A program made the translations under genes and the position numbers. This document shows, one piece after another, positions 8,392 through 17,030 of a stretch of 64,000 nucleotides of DNA (position 1 is its first letter; every line of letters starts with the position of its first letter). The notes under the pieces were generated by a model. That model worked only from the letters and a program-made list of their open reading frames with translations. It made no database searches and was not told the DNA's origin. Source of the DNA: JAJXWB01 sp047605445 (lineage in GTDB: Bacteria; Pseudomonadota; Alphaproteobacteria; Rhizobiales; Beijerinckiaceae); the NCBI GenBank assembly GCA_047605445.1, contig JASGFP010000003.1:17251-81250 (forward strand), written 5' to 3'.

Positions 8392-9993
8392 ATGACCGAC
8401 ACATCCCGACGCCACCTTCTCGGCGCCGCCGCCCTCGGCGCAGGCGCGCTCGCCACCGGCACGCTCGCCTGGTCCGGCGCGGTCGCGCAGCCCAATCCCG
8501 CGCAGCCCAAGCCCGCGCCGAAGCCTGGCGCGCCCGCGCCGAAATTCGCTTTCGAGGATGTCGTCAAGCGCGCGCGTGAACTGGCCGACGCGCCGTTCGA
8601 CGCGACGATCGCCAAACTCCCCGACGGTCTCGAGACGCTGGACTTCGACGGCTGGCGCGACATCCGGTTTCGCCCGGACAAGGCCTTTTTCGCCAACAGC
8701 CCGTTCCGGCTGCATGTCTTCCATCTCGGCCATATCTTCCGTCGGCCGGTGACGATCAACCTGATTCGCGACGGCATCGCCACGCCGATTCCCTATTCGG
8801 CGGGGCTGTTCGACTACGGCCGGACGAAATTCGAGCGCCAATTGCCCGTCAACACGGGCTTCGCCGGCTTCCGCCTGCACTATCCGCTCAACAATCCGCG
8901 CGTCTACGACGAAGCCTGCTCCTTCATCGGCGCGAGCTATTTCCGCTTTCTCGGCCGCGGGCAGAGCTACGGCATTTCCGCGCGCGGGCTGGCCGTCGAG
9001 ACCGGCGCCAACCAGGAAGAATTCCCCTTCTTCCGCGAGTTCTGGATCGAGACGCCCGGGCCGAAGGCCGAGAAAGCGACCTTCTATGCGCTGCTCGACG
9101 GCCAGTCGGTGACGGGCGCCTATCGCTTCGATCTCGATCCCGGCCAGGATTCGGCGATGGAGATCAACGCGACGCTGTTTGCGCGCCGGCCCGGCGTGAA
9201 GTTCGGCATCGCGCCGCTGACCTCGATGTATTTCCTCGGCGAGAACGACCGGCGGCCCAATCCCGACTTCCGGTTTGAACTGCACGATTCGGACGGGCTG
9301 CAGGTTCACAACGACAGCGGCGAGTGGCTGTGGCGACCGCTGCGCAACCCGACCTCGGTGTCGATCACGTCGTTCCTGGACAAGAGCCCGCGCGGCTTCG
9401 GCCTGATGCAGCGCGACCGCAATTTCGACCATTATCAGGATCTGGAACTCGCCTACCAGACGCGGCCGAGCTACTGGATCGAGCCCACAGATTCGTTCGG
9501 CGAGGGGCGGGTCGAACTCGTGGAATTGCCGACGACCGACGAGACGAACGACAATATCGTCGCCTCGTTCGTCGCCAACGAGGGGGCGGCGCCCGGAACG
9601 CCGTATTCGGTCGGCTACAAGATCATCTCCACGCTCGACATGCCGCGGCTTTCGCCGAACGGGCGCACGGTCAACACCTTCCAGACGACCGCGCGCGCGC
9701 TCGGTTCGCGCGAGACGCCGCCAGACGGCTCGCGACGCTTCATCATCGACTTTTCCGGCGGCGATCTCGAATATTACGCGCCCGACACCGGCTTGGTCGA
9801 AGTCGTCGCCTCGATCTCGCACGGGTCCGTGCTGCGCGCCTTCCCGATGGCCAATCCGCACGTCAAGGGCATCCGCGCCTTCGTCGACGTGCAGACGCCA
9901 AACGGTCATCCGGCCGATATAAGGGTGTTCCTGCGTGCGGGCGGCCGCACGCTGACGGAAACCTGGACCTTCCCCTGGTCGAACAAGCCCTAG
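8392..9993 (+). CDS. opgD: Periplasmic glucan biosynthesis protein OpgD (MdoG family)
   Basis: The 533-residue product begins with a twin-arginine signal (SRRHLL at residues 5-10, then an Ala/Gly-rich hydrophobic stretch and a Pro/Ala-rich linker). The mature part starts with the MdoG-type segment FEDVVKRARELADAPF and contains FRLHVFHLGHIFRRPV and FWIETPG. OpgD/OpgG act in the periplasm on the backbone of osmoregulated glucans; recent work treats the family as glucan-processing enzymes. The Tat signal favours OpgD over OpgG. I chose the ATG at 8392 because the signal motif starts there. A GNAT frame starts at its end. Confidence 0.92.
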   Translation: MTDTSRRHLLGAAALGAGALATGTLAWSGAVAQPNPAQPKPAPKPGAPAPKFAFEDVVKRARELADAPFDATIAKLPDGLETLDFDGWRDIRFRPDKAFFANSPFRLHVFHLGHIFRRPVTINLIRDGIATPIPYSAGLFDYGRTKFERQLPVNTGFAGFRLHYPLNNPRVYDEACSFIGASYFRFLGRGQSYGISARGLAVETGANQEEFPFFREFWIETPGPKAEKATFYALLDGQSVTGAYRFDLDPGQDSAMEINATLFARRPGVKFGIAPLTSMYFLGENDRRPNPDFRFELHDSDGLQVHNDSGEWLWRPLRNPTSVSITSFLDKSPRGFGLMQRDRNFDHYQDLELAYQTRPSYWIEPTDSFGEGRVELVELPTTDETNDNIVASFVANEGAAPGTPYSVGYKIISTLDMPRLSPNGRTVNTFQTTARALGSRETPPDGSRRFIIDFSGGDLEYYAPDTGLVEVVASISHGSVLRAFPMANPHVKGIRAFVDVQTPNGHPADIRVFLRAGGRTLTETWTFPWSNKP

Positions 9994-10439
9994 TTTTTCG
10001 CCGCGCGCGCCTTTCGGATCTCGACCGGCTGGTCGAGATCGAGGATGCGGCTTTCGCGACCGACCGTCTGACGCGCCGCGCCTTTCGCGGGCGCATGGCG
10101 AGCGCATCCTGCACCCTGATCGTCGCCGCAAGCGGAGCGCGGATCGTCGGCTACGGGCTGGTCGAGTTCAGGCGCAACTCGCGGCTGGCGCGTCTCTTCT
10201 CGCTGGCGCGCGCGCCGAACGTCCAGCGCGGCGTCGGCAGAGCGCTGCTTACGGCCTGCGAGACGGAAGCGCTGCGTCGCGGCTGCCGGACGCTGCGGCT
10301 GGAATCGCGCGAAGACAATGTCCGGGCGCTACGGCTCTATCAAGGCGCCGACTATGCGATCTTCTCCCGCGTCGAGGATTATTACGAAGATGGCGCGCCG
10401 GCCTTGCGTCTGGAGAAGAATCTCATCCAGGATCGCTAG
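9975..10439 (+). CDS. GNAT (RimI-like) acetyltransferase with no canonical start codon
   Basis: The frame encodes a compact GNAT domain: VFRRARLSDLDRLVEIEDAAF at the N-terminus, split here as the first strand and helix, then the acetyl-CoA loop VQRGVGRALL and the C-terminal LESREDNVRALRLYQ motif. The conserved N-terminus begins where opgD ends, but no ATG, GTG or TTG lies there in frame. The nearest ATG (10095) would remove the first strand and helix. A CTG start at 9963 or 9975 inside the opgD end, or a -1 frameshift from opgD, could explain it. The start given is therefore a guess. Confidence 0.7.
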   Translation: MVEQALVFRRARLSDLDRLVEIEDAAFATDRLTRRAFRGRMASASCTLIVAASGARIVGYGLVEFRRNSRLARLFSLARAPNVQRGVGRALLTACETEALRRGCRTLRLESREDNVRALRLYQGADYAIFSRVEDYYEDGAPALRLEKNLIQDR

Positions 10440-10441
10440 CT

Positions 10442-10501
10442 GGACCGCACGCTTTCAGGTTCGCTTCGACGGTCCAAAGCGAGCCTGAAGGCGCGCGGTC
10501 C
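10442..10501. repeat. Dispersed 24-bp-arm palindrome, copy 1
   Basis: Arms GGACCGCACGCTTTCAGG... (10442-10465) and its near-complement ending ...GCGCGCGGTCC (10478-10501) match at about 21 of 24 positions around a 12-base loop. It follows the GNAT gene and precedes the ABC substrate-binding gene. Copies 2 and 3 are at 12520 and 56067. Confidence 0.85.
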
Positions 10502-10585
10502 AAGGCCCTTCTTGCGCTCGGCTCGCACAGCGGCCACAAATCTGCATAGCAAATCCGGGGGGCCCGCATCGGCCGAGGAGGTTCG

Positions 10586-11593
10586 GTGAAACTGAAATCG
10601 TTTCTGGCGGCGCTGGCCGTCCTCGGCGCACTTGTCGCGCCGCCCGCCCGCGCGCTCGACAAAGTGTCCTTCGCCACCAACTGGCTGGCCGAGGCCGAGC
10701 ACGGCGGCTTCTACCAGGCGGTCGCCGACGGCACCTACGCGAAATATGGGCTCGAGGTGAAGATCGTTCCCGGCGGACCGCAGGCCAACAACCGGCTGTT
10801 GCTGGTTTCGGGCAAGGTCGACTTCTTCATGGGCGCCAACATGATCCAGGCGCTGGACGCAGTAAAGGAAGGCGTGCCGACGCTGGCTGTCGCCTCCATG
10901 TTCCAGAAGGATCCCATCGTCTACATGTCGCATCCCGGCGTCGGGCTCGACAGGATCGAGGATCTGAAAAACGCCAGCGCCTATTTCGTCGGCAAGGACA
11001 ATCTCGTCACCGTCTTCCAGTGGGCGAAGCAGACTTACGGTTTTCGCGAGGAGAAGGTGAAGCCCTACAGCTTCAATCCCGCTCCCTTCATCGCCGACAC
11101 GAAATCCGTGCAGCAGGGCTATCTGACGAGCGAGCCCTACGAGGTCGGGAAACAGGGCGGCTTCAAGCCGAACGTCTTCCTTGTCGCGGACCACGGCTAC
11201 GATTCCTATTCGACGACGATCGAGACGCGCGCCGAACTTGTCGCAAAGCGGCCCGACATCGTGCAGCGCTTCGTCGATGCGTCCGCCATCGGCTGGTACA
11301 ATTATCTCTACGGCGACAATGCAGCCGCGAATGCGCTCATCAGACAGGACAATCCCGAGATCACCGACGGGCAGATCGCGTTCTCGATTGCGGAAATGAA
11401 GAAACACGGCGTGGTCGATTCCGGCGACTCGCTGAAGGGCGGCATCGGCGCGATGACGGATGCGCGGATGAAGAGCTTCTTCGACAAGATGGTGAAAGCG
11501 GGCGTGGTCGACGCCGGGCTCGACTACACGAAGTCCTACACGCTGCAATTCGTGAACAAGGGCGTGGGCGTTGACCTGCGGCCGAAGCAATGA
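10586..11593 (+). CDS. ABC transporter substrate-binding protein, NMT1/THI5-like
   Basis: The 335-residue periplasmic protein starts with a Sec signal peptide (MKLKSFLAALAVLGAL...PARA). The mature N-terminus has the NMT1/THI5 pattern FATNWLAEAEHGGFYQA, then VPGGPQANNRLLLVSGKVDF. GTG at 10586 is chosen because GAGGAG lies at 10575-10580. The ATPase and permease follow, with a repeat element in the 154-base gap. This pattern is seen in binding proteins for thiamine or flavin precursors and for other aromatic or sulfonated compounds. No pathway gene here identifies the ligand. Confidence 0.88.
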   Translation: MKLKSFLAALAVLGALVAPPARALDKVSFATNWLAEAEHGGFYQAVADGTYAKYGLEVKIVPGGPQANNRLLLVSGKVDFFMGANMIQALDAVKEGVPTLAVASMFQKDPIVYMSHPGVGLDRIEDLKNASAYFVGKDNLVTVFQWAKQTYGFREEKVKPYSFNPAPFIADTKSVQQGYLTSEPYEVGKQGGFKPNVFLVADHGYDSYSTTIETRAELVAKRPDIVQRFVDASAIGWYNYLYGDNAAANALIRQDNPEITDGQIAFSIAEMKKHGVVDSGDSLKGGIGAMTDARMKSFFDKMVKAGVVDAGLDYTKSYTLQFVNKGVGVDLRPKQ

Positions 11594-11617
11594 GCTGCGG
11601 CGCATCGCAAGCGCGCG

Positions 11618-11733
11618 CCTCCCTCCCCCTCGCGGGGAGGGTCAGGGCGGAGGTAGCCGGGTCGTCAATATCGCGAGACTGGACCCAGTCGACCGCCAAC
11701 CCCTTCCCGCAAGGGGAAGGGGAAGCGCCGTGC
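11618..11733. repeat. Composite intergenic palindrome (mosaic element), copy A
   Basis: Two GC-rich hairpins (CCTCCCC..CGCGGGGAGG at 11620-11642 and CCCCTTCCCGC..AAGGGGAAGGGG at 11699-11722) bracket a central segment with an ACTGG/CCAGT inverted repeat. The same plan recurs at 16.9 and 23.1 kb. It looks like the mosaic intergenic elements described in rhizobia (RIME-type), but identity to that family is not proven. Confidence 0.65.
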
Positions 11734-11747
11734 ATCCGTAAATTCGC

Positions 11748-12512
11748 ATGACGGCGGGCGACGTTCCGCTCGTCCGCCTGAGCGCCGTCTCGAAATCCTT
11801 CGCGAGCGGCGTCGTCGCGCTCGAGGGTCTCGATCTCGACGTGCGCGACGGTGAATTCCTCTCGCTGCTGGGGCCGTCGGGCTGTGGCAAGTCGACGGCG
11901 CTGCGGATGATTGCGGGGCTCGCCCGCCAGACGTCGGGCGGCATCGCGTGGCGCGACGGCGTGCGACCGCAGGTCGGCTTCGTGTTCCAGGAGCCGACGC
12001 TGATGCCCTGGGCCGATGTCGCGCACAATGTCTACTTGCCGCTGCGGCTTTCCGGCGTGAGCGAACGCGATGCTCAGGCGCGCATCGATGCCGCGCTCGC
12101 GGGCGTGGGACTCTCCCGCTTCGCGAAAGCCTATCCGCGCGAACTTTCCGGCGGCATGCGCATGCGCGTGTCGGTCGCGCGCGCGCTCGTCACGCGACCG
12201 CCGCTTCTGCTGATGGACGAGCCTTTCGCCGCGCTGGACGAGATCACGCGCTTCAAATTGAACGACGACCTTCTGGCGCTGGCGCGCGATCTGAAGACGA
12301 CCGTCGTTTTCGTCACGCATTCGGTGTTCGAAAGCGTCTATCTGTCGTCGCGGATCGCGGTCTTTTCCGGGCGTCCGGGACGCGTCGTGGAGACGATAGA
12401 CGTCGATGGGCCGGACCTGCGCGATGCGGCGTTTCGCCTGTCGCCGCAATTCGCCGAAAGCTGCCGGCGCGCCTCGGCCGCACTCGACCGCGCGAGCGAG
12501 GTCGCCGCATGA
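11748..12512 (+). CDS. ABC transporter ATP-binding protein (NitT/TauT type)
   Basis: The 254-residue ATPase has Walker A GPSGCGKST at 42-50, Q-loop Gln81, signature LSGGM at 133-137, Walker B LLLMDEP at 153-159 and the H-loop in FVTHSVFES. The segment VGFVFQEPTLMPW is typical for SsuB/TauB-like subunits. It powers the importer formed with the binding protein at 10586 and the permease whose ATG overlaps its stop by 4 bases (ATGA at 12509-12512), so the two are translationally coupled. Confidence 0.92.
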   Translation: MTAGDVPLVRLSAVSKSFASGVVALEGLDLDVRDGEFLSLLGPSGCGKSTALRMIAGLARQTSGGIAWRDGVRPQVGFVFQEPTLMPWADVAHNVYLPLRLSGVSERDAQARIDAALAGVGLSRFAKAYPRELSGGMRMRVSVARALVTRPPLLLMDEPFAALDEITRFKLNDDLLALARDLKTTVVFVTHSVFESVYLSSRIAVFSGRPGRVVETIDVDGPDLRDAAFRLSPQFAESCRRASAALDRASEVAA

Positions 12513-13363
12513 GCGAAGACCGGACCGCGAGCCTTCAGGCTCGCAAAGACGACGCGAGGACGAGCGAGGCTGAAGGCTCGCGGTCCGGCCGCCTCCTCGA
12601 CATCGGTCTGCCCGTCGGCGTCTTCGTCCTCTTCCTCCTCGCATGGGAAGCCGTCGTCGCGCTGGCGAAAATTCCGCCCTACATCCTGCCGGCGCCGAGC
12701 GTGATCCTCGCCACGCTCGTCAAGGACTGGCCGCTGCTTTCGGCCTCGCTGATGGTCACGCTCACCATCACCTTCGAGGCGCTCGCGCTCGCCATTGTCG
12801 GCGGCGTCGGGCTTGCCATCCTGCTCGCGCAATCGCGCTGGATCGAGCGCGCCTTCCTGCCGTTCGCGATCATCCTGCAGGTGACGCCGGTCATCGCCAT
12901 CGCGCCGCTGCTGCTGGTGTGGCTGGAGCCGTCGACGGCGGTGCTGGTCTGCGCCTTCATCGTCGCCTTCTTTCCGATCCTGTCGAACACGGCGCTCGGC
13001 CTCGCCTCGACCGATCACAATCTGCTCGACCTGTTCGAGCTCTACCGCGCCTCGCGCTGGAAGCAACTGATCTGGCTGCGGCTGCCGGCGGCGCTGCCGT
13101 ATTTCTTTTCCGGCCTGCGTATCGCCGGCGGGCTGGCGCTGATCGGCGCCATCGTCGCGGAACTCGCGGCGGGCGCGGCGGGGCAGGGCACGGGGCTCGC
13201 CTTCCGTATCACCGAGGCCGGCTTCCGCCTCAACATTCCGCGCATGTTCGCCGCGCTGGCGCTGATCTCGCTGACGGGCATAGCGATTTACGCGCTGTTC
13301 GCCCTGCTGGCGAAACTGGCGCTCGGGCGTTGGCACGACAGCGCGCGCGCGCGGGAGCGCTAA
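12509..13363 (+). CDS. ABC transporter permease with repeat-encoded N-terminus
   Basis: The 284-residue inner-membrane permease has six or so hydrophobic segments and a recognisable coupling loop (ELYRASRWKQLIWLRLPAALP, given here in two parts: ELYRASRWKQ and LIWLRLPAALP). It belongs to the SsuC/TauC-like group and completes the importer at 10.6-13.4 kb. Residues 4-27 (DRTASLQARKDD... to SRSG) are encoded by a copy of a dispersed palindromic repeat. This polar, low-complexity stretch sits before the first membrane segment, where an insertion is likely to be tolerated. The start ATG overlaps the ATPase stop. Confidence 0.9.
   Translation: MSEDRTASLQARKDDARTSEAEGSRSGRLLDIGLPVGVFVLFLLAWEAVVALAKIPPYILPAPSVILATLVKDWPLLSASLMVTLTITFEALALAIVGGVGLAILLAQSRWIERAFLPFAIILQVTPVIAIAPLLLVWLEPSTAVLVCAFIVAFFPILSNTALGLASTDHNLLDLFELYRASRWKQLIWLRLPAALPYFFSGLRIAGGLALIGAIVAELAAGAAGQGTGLAFRITEAGFRLNIPRMFAALALISLTGIAIYALFALLAKLALGRWHDSARARER
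12520..12588. repeat. Dispersed palindrome, copy 2, inside a coding sequence
   Basis: Arms CCGGACCGCGAGCCTTCAGG.. (12520-12544) and ..CTCGCGGTCCGG (12564-12588) lie wholly in the permease reading frame. The translated repeat keeps the frame open. Compare copies at 10442 and 56067, which are intergenic. Confidence 0.9.
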
Positions 13364-13455
13364 CCCAAAGCCATGCGGGCCGGACATGGCGGACAGTCGC
13401 CGCTTCCGGGCGATCATGGGTCGCGCCCGCGCGCCGGCGCGTCTACAAGGCCGGC

Positions 13456-14394
13456 ATGACCACCACGCCGGACAGCGCAAAAGCGGGCAAGGCGCCGCGC
13501 GCCTCGCTCGATGTGACCGACGCCGCCGAACTGAAGCTGCGGCAGCGCGGCATTCTGCTGATGTGCTGCGCGCTGATCTGCTTCGCCTGTCTGGACACGA
13601 CGGGCAAATGGCTCGGGCGCCATGTGCCGGTTTGGGAGGTCGTGTGGTCGCGCTATGTCGGGGCCACCATTCTCGCGCTGGTCTTCACCAATCCGTGGCG
13701 GGCGACGGGCTCGCTGCGCACGCGGCGGCCGGTACTGCAATGCGTGCGCGCGCTGCTGCTGTTCTCGTCCACGCTGTTCAACTTTCTGGCGCTCAAACAT
13801 CTGCAGCTCGCCGACACGATGGCAGTCGGCTTCGCGCTGCCGCTGGTGCTGTCGCTGCTGGCCGGTCCGATTCTCGGCGAATGGGTCGGACCGCGGCGCC
13901 TTGCGGCGATCTTCGTCGGCTTCATCGGCGTGCTGGTGGTGGTGCGGCCGGGCATCGGCGCCTTGCAGCCGGGCATGATCTACACGATCGGCAGCCTGTT
14001 CTGCTACGCCTTCTACAACATGTTCACGCGCATGCTGGCGGCGACCGATCCGCCGGCGACGACGAATTTCTTCGGCGCCGTCTCGGGCGTCGTCGTGCTG
14101 ACGCCCTTCCTGCCGTATTTCTGGCAATGGCCGCAATCGTGGGGCGTGTGGCTCGGCCTCGCCGCGCTCGGCTGCTTCGGCGGCTTCGGCCATTTCCTGC
14201 TGATCCACGCCCACGGCCTCGCGCCGGCGGCCGTGCTCGCGCCCTACGTCTATACGCAGATCGTCTGGATGACCGCGCTTGGCTTCCTCGTCTTCCGCGA
14301 CGTTCCGGGGTTCTACACGGCGCTCGGCGCGGGGATCGTGGTGACGTCCGGACTGTATCTCTTCTATCGCGAGCGCGTCGTCAAAGGCGCGTGA
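13456..14394 (+). CDS. DMT superfamily (EamA) transporter
   Basis: The 312-residue polytopic membrane protein has about ten hydrophobic segments and the two EamA halves (residues about 30-165 and 170-305). Typical segments are DTTGKWLGRHVP, FNFLALKHLQLADT and LLIHAHGLAPAAVLAP. EamA proteins export or exchange small metabolites; the substrate is unknown. ATG at 13456 begins the first family-like segment. A longer open frame upstream overlaps the permease gene and is discarded. Its stop lies 3 bases before the end of the convergent SnoaL-like gene. Confidence 0.88.
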   Translation: MTTTPDSAKAGKAPRASLDVTDAAELKLRQRGILLMCCALICFACLDTTGKWLGRHVPVWEVVWSRYVGATILALVFTNPWRATGSLRTRRPVLQCVRALLLFSSTLFNFLALKHLQLADTMAVGFALPLVLSLLAGPILGEWVGPRRLAAIFVGFIGVLVVVRPGIGALQPGMIYTIGSLFCYAFYNMFTRMLAATDPPATTNFFGAVSGVVVLTPFLPYFWQWPQSWGVWLGLAALGCFGGFGHFLLIHAHGLAPAAVLAPYVYTQIVWMTALGFLVFRDVPGFYTALGAGIVVTSGLYLFYRERVVKGA

Positions 14395-14397
14395 GGT

Positions 14398-14997
14398 TTA
14401 CAGCGGCTGGCCCGCGAGCCAGCCCTTGCCGCGCGCATAGAGCGCCTCGACCTCCGGGCCCTTGAGGCCGGGCATGTCGCGCTTCACCTGATAGCCGATC
14501 TTCGTCTGGATATAGGCGAGGTGGCGGTAGCCGACCGGGAATGAGTCGAGCAGGCTCTTGTCCAGTTCGAGACGGGCGGCGGGATCGAGCGGATCGAGCC
14601 GGTCCTTCTCGTAGATCGGCTGGCGCAGGCGCACGCGCCACGCGCCATCCACCTTCAGCATAAAATCGTAGAAACGGCCGGTGCAGACGATGTCGCAGAT
14701 CACGCCGTCGACCGGGCCGCGCTGCGAGATGGTCATCTTGGTCTGCGCGATGGCGCGGTCGCCCGCGACGTCGATCGAGGAGCCGCCGAGAAAATGCAGG
14801 ATGCTGACGCCCTTGTTCCAGCCTTCGATGGAAGCGGCGATGAACTCGTCAGCAGAGCCCTGCTTCCAGGTCGCCATCATGTGGCCGTCGTCGGTCCAGA
14901 CGGTGCGGAAACGCGCCCAGTCGCCGGCGTCGCGCCAGACCGCCCAGTTCTCGATGGTTTCGCGGATCAACAGTCGGTCGACGAGAGCCTGATTCAT
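14398..14997 (-). CDS. SnoaL-like (NTF2 fold) domain protein
   Basis: The 199-residue protein fits the SnoaL_4 type: an N-terminal helix pair (LIRETIENWAVWRDAGDW), a FRTVWTDDGHM strand and later YDFMLKVDGAWRVRLRQPIYEKDRLDP, cited here in parts. Such domains act as small dehydratases, isomerases or ring hydroxylase partners. Its ATG overlaps the stop of the upstream ABC permease gene by one base (TAATG), so it belongs to the CUT1 transporter operon and probably acts on the imported compound. The exact reaction is unknown. Confidence 0.75.
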   Translation of the reverse strand: MNQALVDRLLIRETIENWAVWRDAGDWARFRTVWTDDGHMMATWKQGSADEFIAASIEGWNKGVSILHFLGGSSIDVAGDRAIAQTKMTISQRGPVDGVICDIVCTGRFYDFMLKVDGAWRVRLRQPIYEKDRLDPLDPAARLELDKSLLDSFPVGYRHLAYIQTKIGYQVKRDMPGLKGPEVEALYARGKGWLAGQPL

Positions 14998-15908
14998 TAT
15001 TCCTTCACCGCGCCGGTCATCGCCGAGACGTAATATTCCACGAAGAACGAATACAGGATCACCAGCGGCAGGGAGCCGACCAGCGCGCCGGCCATCAGCG
15101 AGCCCCAGCGATAGATGTCGCCGTCGACGAATTCGTTGACGATGGCGACGGGCACGGTCTTGTTCTGCACCGAGGTAATGAAGGTCAGCGCGTAGATGAA
15201 CTCGTTCCAGCACAAGGTGAGCGAGAAGATGCCCGCGGAAATGAGGCCCGGCACCGCCAGCGGCAGGATGATGCGGGTGAGGATCTGCATACGCGAGGCG
15301 CCGTCGATCAGCGCGCATTCCTCGAGTTCGTAGGGGATGGTCTTGAAATAGCCCATCAGCAGCCATGTCGAGAAGGGAATGAGGATGGTGGGATAGACCA
15401 GCACCAGCGCCATCGGCGAATCGAACAGGCCGTATTTCTGCACGATCGTCGCAAGCGGAATGAACAGGATCGACGGCGGCACGAGATAAGCCAGGAAGAT
15501 CAGCCCGCCGGTCAATTGCGCGCCGGTGAAGCGCAGACGCACGATGGCGTAGGCGGCCATGACGCTGGCGAAGAGCGACACGAAGGTGGCGAGCACCGAG
15601 ACATACATGGTGTTCCACAGCCACAGCGGATAACGCGTCTCGAACAGCAGCTTGTAGATGTGCTTGAACGTCGGCCCCACGACCCAGAACGGGTTGTAGG
15701 TGTTCATGTCGATGAGCTGCTCGTCCGGTTTGATGGCGGTGAGAACCATCCAGTAGAATGGAAACAGCAGCACGATCAGGATGAGGGTCAGCGGAATCCA
15801 GGTCGTCACCACGCGCTGCGGCAGCGTCTCCAGATAGCTCATGCCCTCGGATGCGTCGGCCAGATTCGCCTTGGCCAGCGACTGGGACAGATTGCTGGGG
15901 TCAGTCAT
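14997..15908 (-). CDS. CUT1 ABC permease, MalG-like
   Basis: This 303-residue permease has six membrane segments and the cytoplasmic coupling motif EECALIDGASRMQIL..ILPL, as in MalG-type subunits of carbohydrate importers. The N-terminus is a short polar extension before the first helix. It overlaps the upstream MalF-like gene by 8 bases and the downstream SnoaL-like gene by one, a tight operon. The substrate is probably a sugar, sugar acid or polyol derivative, inferred from the enzymes nearby. Confidence 0.9.
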   Translation of the reverse strand: MTDPSNLSQSLAKANLADASEGMSYLETLPQRVVTTWIPLTLILIVLLFPFYWMVLTAIKPDEQLIDMNTYNPFWVVGPTFKHIYKLLFETRYPLWLWNTMYVSVLATFVSLFASVMAAYAIVRLRFTGAQLTGGLIFLAYLVPPSILFIPLATIVQKYGLFDSPMALVLVYPTILIPFSTWLLMGYFKTIPYELEECALIDGASRMQILTRIILPLAVPGLISAGIFSLTLCWNEFIYALTFITSVQNKTVPVAIVNEFVDGDIYRWGSLMAGALVGSLPLVILYSFFVEYYVSAMTGAVKE

Positions 15909-16845
15909 TGTCGCCGCCCTGTTGCCATTTGCGCTTCTGCAGGCCGAACCACGAGAACATGATCGCCGCCAGCAGGAAGGGGATCATGGCGGTTGCGATG
16001 GCTGCGCCCTCGCCGAGATTGCCGCCGAGAATGGCGCGCTGGTAGGAGAGCGTCGCCATCAGATGCGTCGCGTTGACAGGGCCGCCGCGCGTCATCGCCC
16101 AGATCAGCTGGAAGTCGGTGAAGGTGAACAGCACCGAGAAAGTCATTACGACGGCGATGATCGGCGTCAGCAAGGGATAGGTGACGAAGCGGAAATTCTG
16201 CCAGCGCGAGGCGCCGTCGATTGTGGCCGCCTCATAGAGCGAGGGCGAGACTGTCTGCAGGCCGGCGAGCAGGGTGATGGCGACGAAGGGGACGCCGCGC
16301 CAGATGTTGGCGACGATCAGACAGAAGCGGGCGTTCCAGGGGTCGCCCAGAAAGTTGATGTTGTAGTCGATCAGCCCAAGCTTGTTGAGCGACCATGAGA
16401 TGATCGAGAATTGCGAATCGTAGATCCACCAGAAGGCGATGGCCGAAAGGACTGTCGGCACGATGTAGGGGATCAGGACTATCGAGCGCAGCAGCGCCTT
16501 GAACGGCAGGTTCTTGTTGAGCAGAAGCGCGAGATAGAGGCCGAGCGCGAATTTCACGATGGAGGCCAGCACGGTGTAGCCGACCGTAAAGGCGACCGCG
16601 CCCCAGAAGATCTTGTCGTCCGACAGCCAGTCGTAATTCTCGAGGCCGACAAAGGAGCCGGACTTGCCGATCTTGGCGTCGGTGAAGGAGAGCCATACGC
16701 CCAGGCACAGCGGATAGGCGAGGAAGAGCAGCAAAATGCCGGCGGCCGGCAGCATGAACCAGAAGCCGAGCCAGTCGCGATGCGAGCGCAGGCGCTCCCA
16801 CGTCGAACGGCCGGTTGCGGTGTTGGCGATCGCCGCGTCGGTCAT
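15901..16845 (-). CDS. CUT1 ABC permease, MalF-like
   Basis: The 314-residue permease has six membrane segments after a short N-terminal tail. The coupling loop reads YEAATIDGASRWQNFRFVTYP in sequence order (two motifs: YEAATIDGAS and FRFVTYPLL), typical of MalF/UgpA-like subunits. It pairs with the MalG-like permease, with which it overlaps by 8 bases. A composite palindromic element lies between it and the upstream binding-protein gene and may set different expression levels. Confidence 0.9.
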   Translation of the reverse strand: MTDAAIANTATGRSTWERLRSHRDWLGFWFMLPAAGILLLFLAYPLCLGVWLSFTDAKIGKSGSFVGLENYDWLSDDKIFWGAVAFTVGYTVLASIVKFALGLYLALLLNKNLPFKALLRSIVLIPYIVPTVLSAIAFWWIYDSQFSIISWSLNKLGLIDYNINFLGDPWNARFCLIVANIWRGVPFVAITLLAGLQTVSPSLYEAATIDGASRWQNFRFVTYPLLTPIIAVVMTFSVLFTFTDFQLIWAMTRGGPVNATHLMATLSYQRAILGGNLGEGAAIATAMIPFLLAAIMFSWFGLQKRKWQQGGDND

Positions 16846-16877
16846 GAAGGTTTCCCGTTCAGCTTTGCGCCATCAAT

Positions 16878-17022
16878 GCGCGCTCTCCCCTGCCCCTCGT
16901 GGGGCGGGGCGGGGGAGGAGGCCGCGAAATCCTGCGAGGCGAGCGCTGTGACATACGCGCGCTGTCGCAGGATTTCCCGACCCCCCACCCTAGCCCTCCC
17001 CCGCAAGGGGGGAGGGAGCGGG
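16878..17022. repeat. Composite intergenic palindrome (mosaic element), copy B
   Basis: GC-rich end hairpins (CCCCTGCCCC..GGGGCGGGG near 16886-16910; CCCTCCCCCGC..GGGGGGAGGG near 16994-17018) flank a central inverted repeat GAAATCCTGCGA (16925-16936) / TCGCAGGATTT (16965-16975). It sits between the binding-protein and permease genes of the CUT1 operon. Confidence 0.7.
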
Positions 17023-17030
17023 TTCGTGGA

